Assembly: GCA_045640525.1 (NCBI GenBank)
Contig: JAZUFE010000027.1
Coordinates: 1-64,000 of the forward strand
From: JAILLW01 sp045640525
GTDB taxonomy: Bacteria; Bacillota; Clostridia; Lachnospirales; Lachnospiraceae
DNA length: 64,000 nt
Reading direction: 5' to 3'
Shown in pieces: positions 1 through 8,106 of the stretch. A program made the position numbers and the translations under genes. Position 1 is the first letter of the stretch; each line of letters opens with the position of its first letter. Below the pieces are notes generated by a model. That model made no database searches, was not told where the DNA came from, and was given only the letters and a program-made list of their open reading frames with translations.

Positions 1-27
1 TTCTGCGCGAAGCGTTACAGATAATAA

Positions 28-63
28 CCCAATATTAAGTGTCGCGTCCAACACTTTATTGGG
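28..63. repeat. Bulged inverted repeat at the edge of the 24-bp array
   Basis: Left arm cccaata-tt-aagtgt (28-42) pairs with acactt-tattggg (51-63), leaving a two-base TT bulge and an eight-base loop. There is no T-run after the right arm on the plus strand, so it does not look like a simple terminator. It directly abuts the degenerate repeat array and may belong to the same element. Confidence 0.55.
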
Positions 64-65
64 CC

Positions 66-254
66 AAGGTTGTCACCCTGGACGGACTAATGGGCGTTGC
101 CCCTTAACCCCACAAGACGTTTCACCCTTGACCAGACCGGACCTTGTCCTGGACCTACCAGGCTTTCCACCTGGACCCGAGCGGGAACTATCCCTGCACC
201 CAGGCAAAGGCTCTGCCCTTGCATCCTGGCGGAGTCTTGCTCCTGCACCACGCT
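66..254. repeat. Degenerate tandem array of ~24-bp GC-rich units
   Basis: About eight head-to-tail units of 20-26 bp start near 66, 92, 118, 139, 163, 183, 206 and 231. Most contain a small dyad such as GGGCGTTGCCC, GGACCTTGTCC or GGGAACTATCCC, followed by a YTGNACC-like block. The stretch is much richer in GC than its surroundings. Units differ by many substitutions while the period is kept, and there are no spacers, so it is not a CRISPR array. Open frames across it are repeat-derived and without a ribosome binding site. The non-coding region 1-444 holds this array, its two flanking hairpins, and nothing recognisable in 328-444. Confidence 0.75.
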
Positions 255-283
255 AAAAACTATCGCCTTCCGCACAAATAAAA

Positions 284-327
284 AAAGCAACAAATCATTA
301 TTGTGCACGGTAATGATTTGTTGCTTT
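284..327. terminator. Strong 17-bp perfect hairpin, probable bidirectional terminator
   Basis: aaagcaacaaatcatta (284-300) is the exact reverse complement of 311-327, with a ten-base loop. A-runs lie on the left and T-rich sequence on the right, so both strands could give a hairpin plus U-tract. It lies downstream of the minus-strand gene ending at 445 and separates it from the repeat array. Confidence 0.7.
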
Positions 328-444
328 ATATTTGTTTTTATCTACAAGCTATATCTCTTGCGACTATAACAATATCACACCTTTTTTCTTTTGAAAAGGG
401 ACAAATGGTGTCGACTTTGTGTCGTCGATGTGTTGTGTCTTTAA

Positions 445-996
445 TTATGCCACTTTCCCTTCCTCCAAAAAACTCAAAGTTCTTTCCTTCAAGAGCTTCT
501 TCAAATCTCTTATTTTACCTTTAGCAGTTTCATAAGCAATTGTTCGCTCTGCTGCAATTCCTTGAAGATCAATTTCTCCCATAATATACCTGCGAAGCAA
601 TTCTTCATCTTTACCGCCAATGCTATTAAGAGCATTGGCAAAAATTCGAAAATCAATTCTCATTGCTATGTAGTTCTTGTAAGAATCTAAAATATAATCC
701 GGAAGTTCTTCATCCTCAAATACAAAATCTATTGCCTCTCCCTTGCTCATGCATTCAGAGATGCGATTTATCAGGCTGTTTCTATTTAGACTATTATAAT
801 ACTTACAATACTTCTCCCAATGATTCTTCATCATAAAACTTTCAATCATATAAATAACGCAGTGTCTCTCACAGCTTAATATATTTTTGTAATTATGATA
901 ATACTCATATAAGAACTCGAATCTTTCTATTCTGCTAACACTACAGTTGACATTATATCTCTTCTTCTCATTTTCATCCCTCTTTTTACATTCCAA
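445..996 (-). CDS. Unknown protein with a C-terminal sigma-region-4-like helix-turn-helix
   Basis: I do not recognise this 183-residue protein. Residues 130-170 (ELLRRYIMGEIDLQGIAAER, then a basic helix) resemble the helix-turn-helix of sigma region 4 or small phage-type regulators; the first 110 residues are rich in Tyr, Asn, Cys and charged residues and show no membrane segment. The reading frame opens with TTG at 996 and has no clear Shine-Dalgarno; the next in-frame Met is about 50 codons in, so the start is uncertain. A TATAAT box at 1011-1016 lies only about 15 bases before the TTG. It is AT-rich compared with its neighbours and stands alone between the repeat region and an ABC exporter. 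A DNA-binding role is inference. Confidence 0.55.
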   Translation of the reverse strand: MECKKRDENEKKRYNVNCSVSRIERFEFLYEYYHNYKNILSCERHCVIYMIESFMMKNHWEKYCKYYNSLNRNSLINRISECMSKGEAIDFVFEDEELPDYILDSYKNYIAMRIDFRIFANALNSIGGKDEELLRRYIMGEIDLQGIAAERTIAYETAKGKIRDLKKLLKERTLSFLEEGKVA

Positions 997-1120
997 ACAT
1001 TTGTTCGTATATTATAATATAATATATTGTGAATGAAAAGATAAAATAGTATAAAACCAAAGAACTAATAATAACAACTTGATCCTGAGCAAATATTTTT
1101 CTTTCCTTACCTGATTATCA

Positions 1121-1930
1121 TTAGTTACCTGAACTCTTATAATACTTAATACTAAACCTCCAGAAAAGATATGCCAACATATACAGCACAATTCCCACAA
1201 AAGGCGCGATATACATAAATATTTCAGAATATGCTGCCATATCGTCCTTACGAAGAATAAATTGAGCAGGGAAATAATTTACAAAAGCAAACGGAACAAT
1301 GAAGGTCATAACAAACTGTATCGCCTTATGGAAAATGCTCATAGGATAACCTGAAAATTTGCGCATATTCCAGTAGAATACTTCCTTAAGCATATTTGTT
1401 TCAAGCAGATATATATTAAGAGTAGCCAAGAAAAGAAAAATGGCTCCCTGAATCAGCACACCACCAATTATTGCGAATACATAATACAGTACTCTGAGTG
1501 GAGTCCAAACCACCCCTAGCTTTGCTGCCGAAATTACAAATAATAATATTCCTAATCCACCGTGGCCCACTGCTGCAAACCAGTCTGCGTTTGCAAATAT
1601 CAGCTGAAACAAAAGTCCTCTCGGCCTCAGAATATATCTGTCAAAACTGCCGTCTCGAACTGTATGCCCAAAGTCTCTTAATCCGGTGAAAAAAATGATA
1701 AGTATTCCATATGTCATATATACCAGGCTGAACAGTAACAGCATTTCATATATATTCCAGCCATTGATACTATCGAATTTCGTCAGTGTAAAATAGATGA
1801 CAATTATACTTGTTGCTTCTCGCATAAATACAGCCAGCGAACGCAAAATAGCATCTACTTTATATTGAAACCAAGAACGGAATATCATCTTTGTATAGGT
1901 CGCAGAAAGCTTTATTATATCATTTTTCAT
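1121..1930 (-). CDS. ABC-2 type transporter permease (COG3694-like)
   Basis: This 269-residue integral membrane protein has about six hydrophobic segments and the look of the ABC-2 permeases that pair with COG4586/COG4587 partners; it should form the membrane channel of an exporter with the preceding permease. The start is taken as ATG at 1930 because GGGAGG lies eight bases upstream and this leaves the preceding gene's stop (1935) free; a longer frame upstream lacks this support. It is the last gene of the four-gene exporter operon. The exported substrate cannot be read from the sequence; peptides, lipids or drugs are all possible for this family. Confidence 0.85.
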   Translation of the reverse strand: MKNDIIKLSATYTKMIFRSWFQYKVDAILRSLAVFMREATSIIVIYFTLTKFDSINGWNIYEMLLLFSLVYMTYGILIIFFTGLRDFGHTVRDGSFDRYILRPRGLLFQLIFANADWFAAVGHGGLGILLFVISAAKLGVVWTPLRVLYYVFAIIGGVLIQGAIFLFLATLNIYLLETNMLKEVFYWNMRKFSGYPMSIFHKAIQFVMTFIVPFAFVNYFPAQFILRKDDMAAYSEIFMYIAPFVGIVLYMLAYLFWRFSIKYYKSSGN

Positions 1931-1934
1931 TATA

Positions 1935-2729
1935 TCAACCTCCCTGCACAACCATTTTCTTTTGCCCCTTAATCCAGAGCAGCTTACCAATAATCATCAA
2001 TACTAAAATCCAAACAATCTGTTTTACAAAGCACATTCCGATTTCCGCCGCACCGATGTTTCCAAGGTATATCTGTACCGGCGAAAAATAGATTGATGCA
2101 AAGGGTGTAAAGTTAATTACCCCGCTCATCCATTTAGGCATAAACCACAACGGTATCATGGAGCCCGACAAAACATTGATGAATACATTTTTAATTGTCA
2201 TAATGGCCCACACATTTATGAGCCAGAAAGAAAGCATCTGGAACATAAAGCTGATGCTCCAAAGAACTCCGTAACCTAAAATTGCGCTTAGTATAAACAA
2301 TACAAAGTTTCCGGCTCCTGCAGGTGCTTCCATGCCAATAAAGAAAATGGCTAAAAGCAGTGCCGGTATAAAATGAAATATCAGCTTAAAGACAGCTGTC
2401 CCGAGATTTGTTGCCAACATTCTTCCGTGAAAGCTGACAGGCAGTAGCATCTCGGTAGCTATACTGCCGTTGTTAATCCTGCTTGAGAGGTAAAAATCGT
2501 CTACGGCAAAGAAGGATTCAAGGCCCAGCGACAGAATGAAATTGGTTGTCACCATGGTCATTGTTATTCCGTCAACCGCTTCTCTTGTTCCATACAGCGA
2601 TTTATATATCTCCACAAAGATAAACAGCCTTATCATCGTATTGAGAATTCCCATCCAATGATCCAGCCTGTATGCACTTTTACTCAAAAAGCTTTTTTTC
2701 GCAAAAGCCAGATAAGGTGTCAGTCCCAT
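1935..2729 (-). CDS. ABC-2 type transporter permease (COG4587-like)
   Basis: This 264-residue protein has about six membrane segments and is the first of two adjacent ABC-2 permeases, expected to heterodimerise with the next gene product. ATG at 2729 is preferred over GTG at 2735 because GGAGG sits seven bases before the ATG and would be only one base from the GTG. The start lies two bases past the stop of the upstream ATPase gene, which suggests translational coupling. The N-terminal Lys/Phe-rich stretch before the first membrane helix is typical of the family. No substrate can be assigned. Confidence 0.85.
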   Translation of the reverse strand: MGLTPYLAFAKKSFLSKSAYRLDHWMGILNTMIRLFIFVEIYKSLYGTREAVDGITMTMVTTNFILSLGLESFFAVDDFYLSSRINNGSIATEMLLPVSFHGRMLATNLGTAVFKLIFHFIPALLLAIFFIGMEAPAGAGNFVLFILSAILGYGVLWSISFMFQMLSFWLINVWAIMTIKNVFINVLSGSMIPLWFMPKWMSGVINFTPFASIYFSPVQIYLGNIGAAEIGMCFVKQIVWILVLMIIGKLLWIKGQKKMVVQGG

Positions 2730-2731
2730 TC

Positions 2732-3712
2732 TCACACCTCCCCGTTGTACATCTTCTGAATAATGCTTTCGATTTCAGGCTCATTTACGGTTACGTCTTT
2801 TACATTATAAGTATCGAGGATTGTATGCATAAGTCTGTTAACGTCCACCACCTGATTATCAAAGGTAAAGCTGTATTTTCTGTTATCCTGCTTTTCGATA
2901 ATTACGTCCTTTATGGAAGCAACCTCCATATCCTGATTCATCTCTGCGATAAGCTGTCTGGTGGTTCCGTACTTGCTCCTTATTTCTGCCAACGAGCCGT
3001 CATACATTATTTTTCCCTTGTCAATAATGATGATTCTTTTGCAGGTCTGTTCGATATCTTGCATATCGTGTGTAGTAAAAAGCATGGTAACGTCATCCTG
3101 CTCGTTCAGTTCTTTAATGAACTTACGAATGGTTTCTTTTCCGATGATATCTACTCCGATGGTAGGCTCGTCAAAAAAAACAATCTGTGGGGAATGCAAT
3201 AATGCAGCAACTATATCAGAGCGCATTCTTTGTCCCAAAGACAATTGTCTGACCGGTTGATTTATAAATCCTCCCATATCAAGCATTTCAACGAATCTGT
3301 CTAGATTCTTTTTATATAAATCATCCGGAATTCTATAAATAGCACGAAGCAGTTCAAAACTGTCAATTACGGGAAGATCCCACTGTAACTGTGATTTTTG
3401 TCCAAATACTACACCGATTCCTGCAACATAGTCTTTTCTCTGCTTATAAGGAACGTATCCGTTTACATTGATTGTACCGTTGTCCGGGCAAAGAATTCCC
3501 GACAGCATCTTTATAGTGGTCGATTTGCCTGCGCCGTTAGGTCCTATAAATCCCACCATCTCTCCTTTTTCTATAAAGAGGCTTATGTCCCTGACCGCTT
3601 CTTTTTTCTCAAATTTGGGTACAAACATATTTGCAATCATCCCCGGAATTCCTGCACTTCTTTTACTTACCTTGAAGGTTTTGGAAACATTTTCAACTTC
3701 TATAAAACTCAT
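2732..3712 (-). CDS. ABC transporter ATP-binding protein (COG4586-like)
   Basis: This 326-residue ATPase energises the two downstream permeases. Visible motifs are Walker A GPNGAGKST (57-65), a signature LSLGQRM (157-163), Walker B IVFFDEP (177-183) and the switch His in FTTHD. The C-terminal 90 residues beyond the nucleotide-binding domain match the extended COG4586 type. The start is placed at 3712, with AAGGAG about seven bases upstream; an earlier ATG at 3751 overlaps the previous stop as ATGA but lacks a good ribosome site and adds 13 charged residues. Both starts could be used through coupling. Confidence 0.9.
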   Translation of the reverse strand: MSFIEVENVSKTFKVSKRSAGIPGMIANMFVPKFEKKEAVRDISLFIEKGEMVGFIGPNGAGKSTTIKMLSGILCPDNGTINVNGYVPYKQRKDYVAGIGVVFGQKSQLQWDLPVIDSFELLRAIYRIPDDLYKKNLDRFVEMLDMGGFINQPVRQLSLGQRMRSDIVAALLHSPQIVFFDEPTIGVDIIGKETIRKFIKELNEQDDVTMLFTTHDMQDIEQTCKRIIIIDKGKIMYDGSLAEIRSKYGTTRQLIAEMNQDMEVASIKDVIIEKQDNRKYSFTFDNQVVDVNRLMHTILDTYNVKDVTVNEPEIESIIQKMYNGEV

Positions 3713-3750
3713 TTTCTTCTCCTTACTCTCAGTGTCACTTTCTGCTATCA

Positions 3751-4650
3751 TCAGCCGTTCTCACTTATTGCTTTTACAGTCTTGATACTTTCGGACAAAT
3801 CTTCCTGCTTAATATGAACAGATTTTATCTTTGTACAGCTTAATATATGTTCTATAACTTCCTTGGATGTAACATGATTGCTGTTGTAACGAATCTGTAT
3901 TTTGTCGTTATCTATGCGATACTGCTCAATCTCCAAATCGGACAGATCCGGCAGACGGCCTTCATATTGGACAAAGCACTCATCCATTGGTATGAAGCGT
4001 TTATGAAGCTCTTCTATATCTCCGTAAAATACAACCTGACCCTCATTTAATAAAATAATTCTGTCTGCCACATTCTTTATGTCTTCCATATTGTGAGAAG
4101 CAATTATCACCGTACTTCCTTCTCTTTGGCACTTACGAACCATTTCATAGAAGGCCTCCTTACCGTTTTGGTCCAAACCAAGGCAAGGTTCATCGATCAG
4201 ATAGAGCTTCGCATCTCTGCAAAAAATCGTTCCAAGCTCAGCTCTTCTTCTCATACCAAATGAAAGGTCTGTTACTTTCAAATCCATATATTTTTCAAAG
4301 TCCAGTGCTTCGGAAACACTTCTTAATCTGTCATCAAATTCACTTTTTTTAAGCCCATACATTATAGGAATTTTGTTGAAGTAATCCCTTAAATTCTCTT
4401 TTTCATCAAAAACTGGTACTTTTGCAAATAAAGCTGCCGTTTCTCGCAATGTCGCTATATTTTTACCCAGAGGATTACATCTATTAACATAGATTTCTCC
4501 TGATTCAGGCTGAAGCAATCCTGCTAAAAGTTTCAAAAAAGTCGTCTTTCCAGAACTAGAGGCACCAATCACCCCAACAACTTCCCCCTTTGGAATGTGA
4601 AGATCAATATTCTTTAACACAAATTTAATAACTGAATTACATATTACCAT
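3751..4650 (-). CDS. ABC transporter ATP-binding protein, first gene of the exporter operon
   Basis: This 299-residue ATPase carries Walker A GASSSGKTT (29-37), a signature LSFGMRR (129-135), Walker B LYLIDEP (149-155) and a switch His in ASHNMED. The Walker A loop has SSS where its neighbour has NGA, and the signature lacks the usual GGQ, so activity may differ from the second ATPase; a heterodimeric ATPase pair is a reasonable inference. The ribosome site (GAGAG) is weak. Operon order is ATPase, ATPase, permease, permease. It is separated from the upstream histidine kinase gene by a hairpin at 4723-4751. Confidence 0.88.
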   Translation of the reverse strand: MVICNSVIKFVLKNIDLHIPKGEVVGVIGASSSGKTTFLKLLAGLLQPESGEIYVNRCNPLGKNIATLRETAALFAKVPVFDEKENLRDYFNKIPIMYGLKKSEFDDRLRSVSEALDFEKYMDLKVTDLSFGMRRRAELGTIFCRDAKLYLIDEPCLGLDQNGKEAFYEMVRKCQREGSTVIIASHNMEDIKNVADRIILLNEGQVVFYGDIEELHKRFIPMDECFVQYEGRLPDLSDLEIEQYRIDNDKIQIRYNSNHVTSKEVIEHILSCTKIKSVHIKQEDLSESIKTVKAISENG

Positions 4651-4722
4651 TTCTATGTTCTCTCTTAGTTCAAATAATTTTTATTTTCGCCATCTAGTTT
4701 CATAATTGTGTAACATAAAATT

Positions 4723-4751
4723 ACCCCTTGTATCATACCAATACAAGGGGT
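4723..4751 (-). terminator. Hairpin after the histidine kinase gene
   Basis: accccttgtat (4723-4733) and atacaaggggt (4741-4751) form a perfect 11-bp stem with a seven-base loop. Read on the minus strand it follows the kinase stop at 4768 and is followed by AATTTTATG, a weak U-tract. It would partly insulate the two-component genes from the ABC operon. Confidence 0.6.
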
Positions 4752-4767
4752 GTGGGACATACAATAT

Positions 4768-5484
4768 CTACTTTGGGATAAACACATTTACAATGAACAT
4801 TCCATCCTCTTCATAAAAATCAGTAAGTCCCTCATAGGCATCAACGATATCTCTAATCTGTCTGACGCCAAAACCATGCTGATCTGATTCCGGTTTGTTT
4901 GATTTTAGTTCCGGATTAGTATCTAGCACTGAATTTGAAATTCTATTTTTAACAGTGAAAGCATCATAGCCCTTTTTTTCAAAGACCTTAATTACCAATT
5001 CCTTCTTGGGTTCAATTCTCTCATGTTCAATTGCATTATCTATTGCATTAGAAAATACCGCAGAAAAATCTACTCCCTTCATTTTGTCAAAGGAAGCCTT
5101 TCCGACTTCAACCTTAACATCAATTCCTTCTAATGTAGCCATTTCAAGTTTTGCATTAAGAATGTGATTAAGCAACGGATTTCCTGTCTCTACATAGCTT
5201 CGAACTGCGTTTAGTTTATCCAGAATTTCCGAAATATAATTTTTCGCACTCTGATAATCCGCATTATTAATGTACGAGGTTACTACCATCAAATGGTTTC
5301 GCATATCATGCTTAAGCTTTCTGGTATTCTGATGAAGCAGTTTGATTTCCTCTTCCTGCTTACTAATCTCATCCATCTGCCATTTGTAGGATTCAAGTTC
5401 ATATTTCAGGTCCTTATTTTCGGCTTCAAGAGAAAGTAGTTTTTCCTGTAATTCTTTTGTATTTTTTTTGTTCGAACCAATCAT
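4768..5484 (-). CDS. Soluble Agr-type sensor histidine kinase (GHKL ATPase)
   Basis: This 238-residue kinase has a coiled-coil N-terminus (residues 5-55), a phosphoacceptor box RKLKHDMRNH (His59) and a GHKL ATPase domain with the N-box SNAIDNAIEH and a G-box HGFGVRQI. That architecture matches AgrC/ComD-type kinases, but there is no membrane segment at all; family members usually carry six or seven, so the signal is presumably cytoplasmic or passed by a partner. The start overlaps the response regulator stop by four bases (ATGA type). Its neighbours suggest control of the ABC exporter, which is inference. Confidence 0.9.
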   Translation of the reverse strand: MIGSNKKNTKELQEKLLSLEAENKDLKYELESYKWQMDEISKQEEEIKLLHQNTRKLKHDMRNHLMVVTSYINNADYQSAKNYISEILDKLNAVRSYVETGNPLLNHILNAKLEMATLEGIDVKVEVGKASFDKMKGVDFSAVFSNAIDNAIEHERIEPKKELVIKVFEKKGYDAFTVKNRISNSVLDTNPELKSNKPESDQHGFGVRQIRDIVDAYEGLTDFYEEDGMFIVNVFIPK

Positions 5485-6176
5485 CTCATATACCTCAATA
5501 TACTAGCCTTAGCACTAGCTGCGTAAGCTTTTCCTATTGGTAACATGTCACCTGATTCAAGAACAACCTCCTCCTGTTTCAAAGTTCTAATATGTTCCTG
5601 GTTTACCAAAAATCCCTTATGTATTCTGATGAAATCTTCATTTTTTAGATTATCTTCAATACCAGAAATAGTTGCTCTCATTCTATAGGTTTCATTTGCA
5701 ATATGAATAATAAGATAATTTGCTTCTGCTTCAAAATACATAATATCCGAACTGAGCAGCTTAACTGTATCTCCACCGGATTTAAAAGAAAAATATTTGT
5801 CACGACTATCAAATTCTTTCTTGCAATCCATTAATACTTGCTTTAATTCTTCTTCGAGATATTTCTTACGAACAAAGGCAAAAGGGTGATACTTAAAACT
5901 GTCATAAACCAATTCATCATGTGCTGTTACAAATACTATTAACGGAGCATTCTTTCTTTCTGACAATCTGGCTGCAGCCTCCATACCACTCATCCCTGGC
6001 ATATCTATATCCAGCAGCACCAAATCGATATCATTTTCCTTTAGAAGACTTTCACCATTATAACAAACTAACACCTCTGCTTTAGATAATTTATTATTAC
6101 AAGTCAACCTCTCGATTATCAGACTAATATTTTTACAAATCTCAGTCTCATCATCGCATACAACTATTTTCAGCAT
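5481..6176 (-). CDS. LytTR-family response regulator (AgrA-like)
   Basis: The 231-residue protein has a receiver domain (1-120) with the acidic pair DD at 8-9, phosphoacceptor Asp56 in LVLLDIDMPG and the conserved Lys near 104, followed by a LytTR DNA-binding domain (about 130-231) with the typical FIRIHKGFLVN and MLPIGKAY blocks. Such proteins bind pairs of short direct repeats in promoters; I found no convincing LytTR box upstream of its own gene or the ABC operon. GGAGG precedes ATG by a few bases. It forms an operon with the kinase gene. Confidence 0.92.
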   Translation of the reverse strand: MLKIVVCDDETEICKNISLIIERLTCNNKLSKAEVLVCYNGESLLKENDIDLVLLDIDMPGMSGMEAAARLSERKNAPLIVFVTAHDELVYDSFKYHPFAFVRKKYLEEELKQVLMDCKKEFDSRDKYFSFKSGGDTVKLLSSDIMYFEAEANYLIIHIANETYRMRATISGIEDNLKNEDFIRIHKGFLVNQEHIRTLKQEEVVLESGDMLPIGKAYAASAKASILRYMR

Positions 6177-6206
6177 TATTATTTACAACCTCCATAAAAC
6201 ATTTTC

Positions 6207-6311
6207 TTACAGTTCAAAAGTCTCAAATGTTTCTGATGTTGATGCCAGATTATAAAATTCTTCATAGGCGTCATAAAATAGTAAATCATTCTTTATAAGA
6301 TAACTATCTCC
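6207..6311 (-). pseudogene. Possible start-less gene remnant directly after rlmD
   Basis: Immediately after the TAA of the methyltransferase gene the same frame stays open for 34 codons, reading GDSYLIKNDLLFYDAYEEFY and then a Thr/Glu-rich end before TAA. The codon usage is protein-like, and AAGGAG precedes it, but no ATG, GTG or TTG follows at a suitable distance. It looks like the first part of a gene that lost its start and most of its body. A stop-codon readthrough tail is a less likely alternative. I cannot name the parent family with confidence. Confidence 0.4.
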
Positions 6312-7979
6312 TTATATCATCTGAAAAACCTTCAAAGCCTTCATAATAGCCTCTTCCTTCTCTTTAGGGCACTGTGGTTGTCTTGCATTCTCCGACTTAG
6401 GCAGATTAAAGTTCTCCGCAAGCTCTAATCCACATTTTCTCTTTACCTGCGCTATATTAAGACTGCTAACCTTCATCCCATTATTATGCTCTGCAACATA
6501 CTTTTTTATCTTTTCATAGGTTGCCTTGGTCTCAGCAGAAGTACCCTCCAATTCAGCTATATCCACATCTACATCAATATAATCATCTGGCTTATTGCGG
6601 AGTTGGGAAAGTAGAACAACCGTCTCAACGTGCTGCGTGTTCGGAAACATATCCACGCATACAGCTTTTTCAACATGGTATCCGGATAGGAGGAAACTTT
6701 CGATATCACGGCATAAGCTGGTTGGCTTACAGGCAATATAGATTAAGCGTTCAACGCCGTACGCCAATATCTTATTCAACGCTTTAGGATGAACACCGTC
6801 TCTTGGCGGGTCCAAAATAATGAAATCCGGTTTTTCTTCAATATTGTCCAAGGCCTTCAAGACATCATCGGCAATGAACACGCAATTTGTTAATCCGTTT
6901 ATCTTCGCATTCTCGCGGGCTTTGATAACTGCTTCCTCAACAATCTCGACCCCATATATCTTTGACGATACGGGTGCCATCATCTGGGTAATTGTTCCGG
7001 TTCCGGAATACAAATCGAATACGACCGGTCCGTTCGGATTATCCGAACGGATATCTCCTATAAACTCCCTGACAGTCTCATAAAGTACCTCCGCCCCAAG
7101 CGTATTGGTTTGGAAGAAGGAAAACGTTGATATATTAAACTTCAATCCCAGCAATTCTTCTTTGATGCTGTCGGTACCGTATAAAATTTTCATCTCATCT
7201 GCCTTGACCACATCGGCAACGGAATCATTGATGATATGAAGAATTCCCTTAAATGATCCTTTGGATAAATTCAGATTCAAAAGACCGTCCTTCCACGCCG
7301 ATACCTCGCTGTCGATATTAATCAACGAAGATGTAACCAGGGCAACCATAATATCGCCTGTTTTGACTGCTTTCCTGACTAAAAGATGGCGAAGTAATCC
7401 TTCATGTTTCATCTTATGATAAAACGGATACTCTTTAAAAAAGTCACGTGTATATACAAGTATCTTTCTGTAATCTTCATCTACCAGTTTGCATTCGCTT
7501 ACCGTTTCGACATCATAAAAGCTACCTCGCTTATGCATTCCAAGTGCCAACGGGCCTCCAAGATATTCATCTCCGAAGCAAAATTCCATTTTATTCCTGT
7601 ATTCGTAAGTCAAAGGAGAAGCCTTAATCGGAAGAAAACTCCAATCCTCTTCCTGTTTGCTCAAAGCCTGTGTCAACATAGCCCTTATCTGCTCTTCCTT
7701 CATCTTCAATTGGTCCTCATAGGCCAAATTCATATACGTGCATCCCCCGCATGTACCAAAATGCGGACAGGGGCTGTCTATTTCGTTGCTTGCGGGTTTA
7801 ACCACATTAATCAGTCTGCCCTCAACTCTTCCACCACGTTTTTTCGATACTGCGAATTCAACTTCCTGACCCGGAAGTACATTTTTAATTTCGCACACCA
7901 TATCGTCCACATGAGCAATTCCCTTGTTTGGGAAATCAACCCTTTCTATTGTTGTCAAATAGTGCTCGCCTTTTTTCAT
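6312..7979 (-). CDS. rlmD: 23S rRNA (uracil-5-)-methyltransferase, RlmD/TrmA family
   Basis: The enzyme transfers a methyl group from S-adenosylmethionine to C5 of a uridine in rRNA. The 555 residues comprise an N-terminal TRAM domain (1-60), an iron-sulfur-type cysteine motif CPHFGTCGGC (about 75-84), a SAM-binding motif FDLYSGTG, the ILDPPRDG loop and the catalytic Cys in YIACKP. A further ~90 residues at the C-terminus (rich in Lys and Asp) go beyond the usual family length. ATG at 7979 is chosen for its GAGGAG seven bases upstream. RlmCD versus TrmFO-like substrate specificity cannot be told from sequence. Confidence 0.9.
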   Translation of the reverse strand: MKKGEHYLTTIERVDFPNKGIAHVDDMVCEIKNVLPGQEVEFAVSKKRGGRVEGRLINVVKPASNEIDSPCPHFGTCGGCTYMNLAYEDQLKMKEEQIRAMLTQALSKQEEDWSFLPIKASPLTYEYRNKMEFCFGDEYLGGPLALGMHKRGSFYDVETVSECKLVDEDYRKILVYTRDFFKEYPFYHKMKHEGLLRHLLVRKAVKTGDIMVALVTSSLINIDSEVSAWKDGLLNLNLSKGSFKGILHIINDSVADVVKADEMKILYGTDSIKEELLGLKFNISTFSFFQTNTLGAEVLYETVREFIGDIRSDNPNGPVVFDLYSGTGTITQMMAPVSSKIYGVEIVEEAVIKARENAKINGLTNCVFIADDVLKALDNIEEKPDFIILDPPRDGVHPKALNKILAYGVERLIYIACKPTSLCRDIESFLLSGYHVEKAVCVDMFPNTQHVETVVLLSQLRNKPDDYIDVDVDIAELEGTSAETKATYEKIKKYVAEHNNGMKVSSLNIAQVKRKCGLELAENFNLPKSENARQPQCPKEKEEAIMKALKVFQMI

Positions 7980-8047
7980 ATTTTCTCCTCTTTCAATCAC
8001 AACTTAGCTTATGTTATTTATCAAAGCCAAGCGCGTATTAGTAAAAA

Positions 8048-8069
8048 GGGCACGCTCTGTTGCGTGCCC
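8048..8069 (-). terminator. Intrinsic terminator after the acidic membrane protein gene
   Basis: gggcacgc (8048-8055) pairs with gcgtgccc (8062-8069) around a six-base loop. On the minus strand it is followed by TTTTTAC and lies about 40 bases past the stop at 8107. Confidence 0.85.
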
Positions 8070-8106
8070 TCAATTATCACATATTACTTCGGCTGACTAC
8101 GTCACC

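Noticed and set aside
66..254. CRISPR array
   Set aside because: Units follow one another without unique spacers and drift in sequence; no cas genes are nearby.
59..308. Coding regions across the 24-bp array
   Set aside because: The open frames on both strands are made of repeat translations, lack ribosome sites and show no conserved domain.
1012..1200. Small membrane protein upstream of the exporter's last permease
   Set aside because: The frame overlaps the permease end antiphase, has no ribosome site and a biased composition.
4651..4767. LytTR binding repeats before the exporter operon
   Set aside because: No pair of the expected nine-base direct repeats at 12-13-base spacing was found.
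7404..8096. 230-codon plus-strand frame opposite rlmD
   Set aside because: It is the antisense shadow of the methyltransferase, which has all its motifs on the minus strand.
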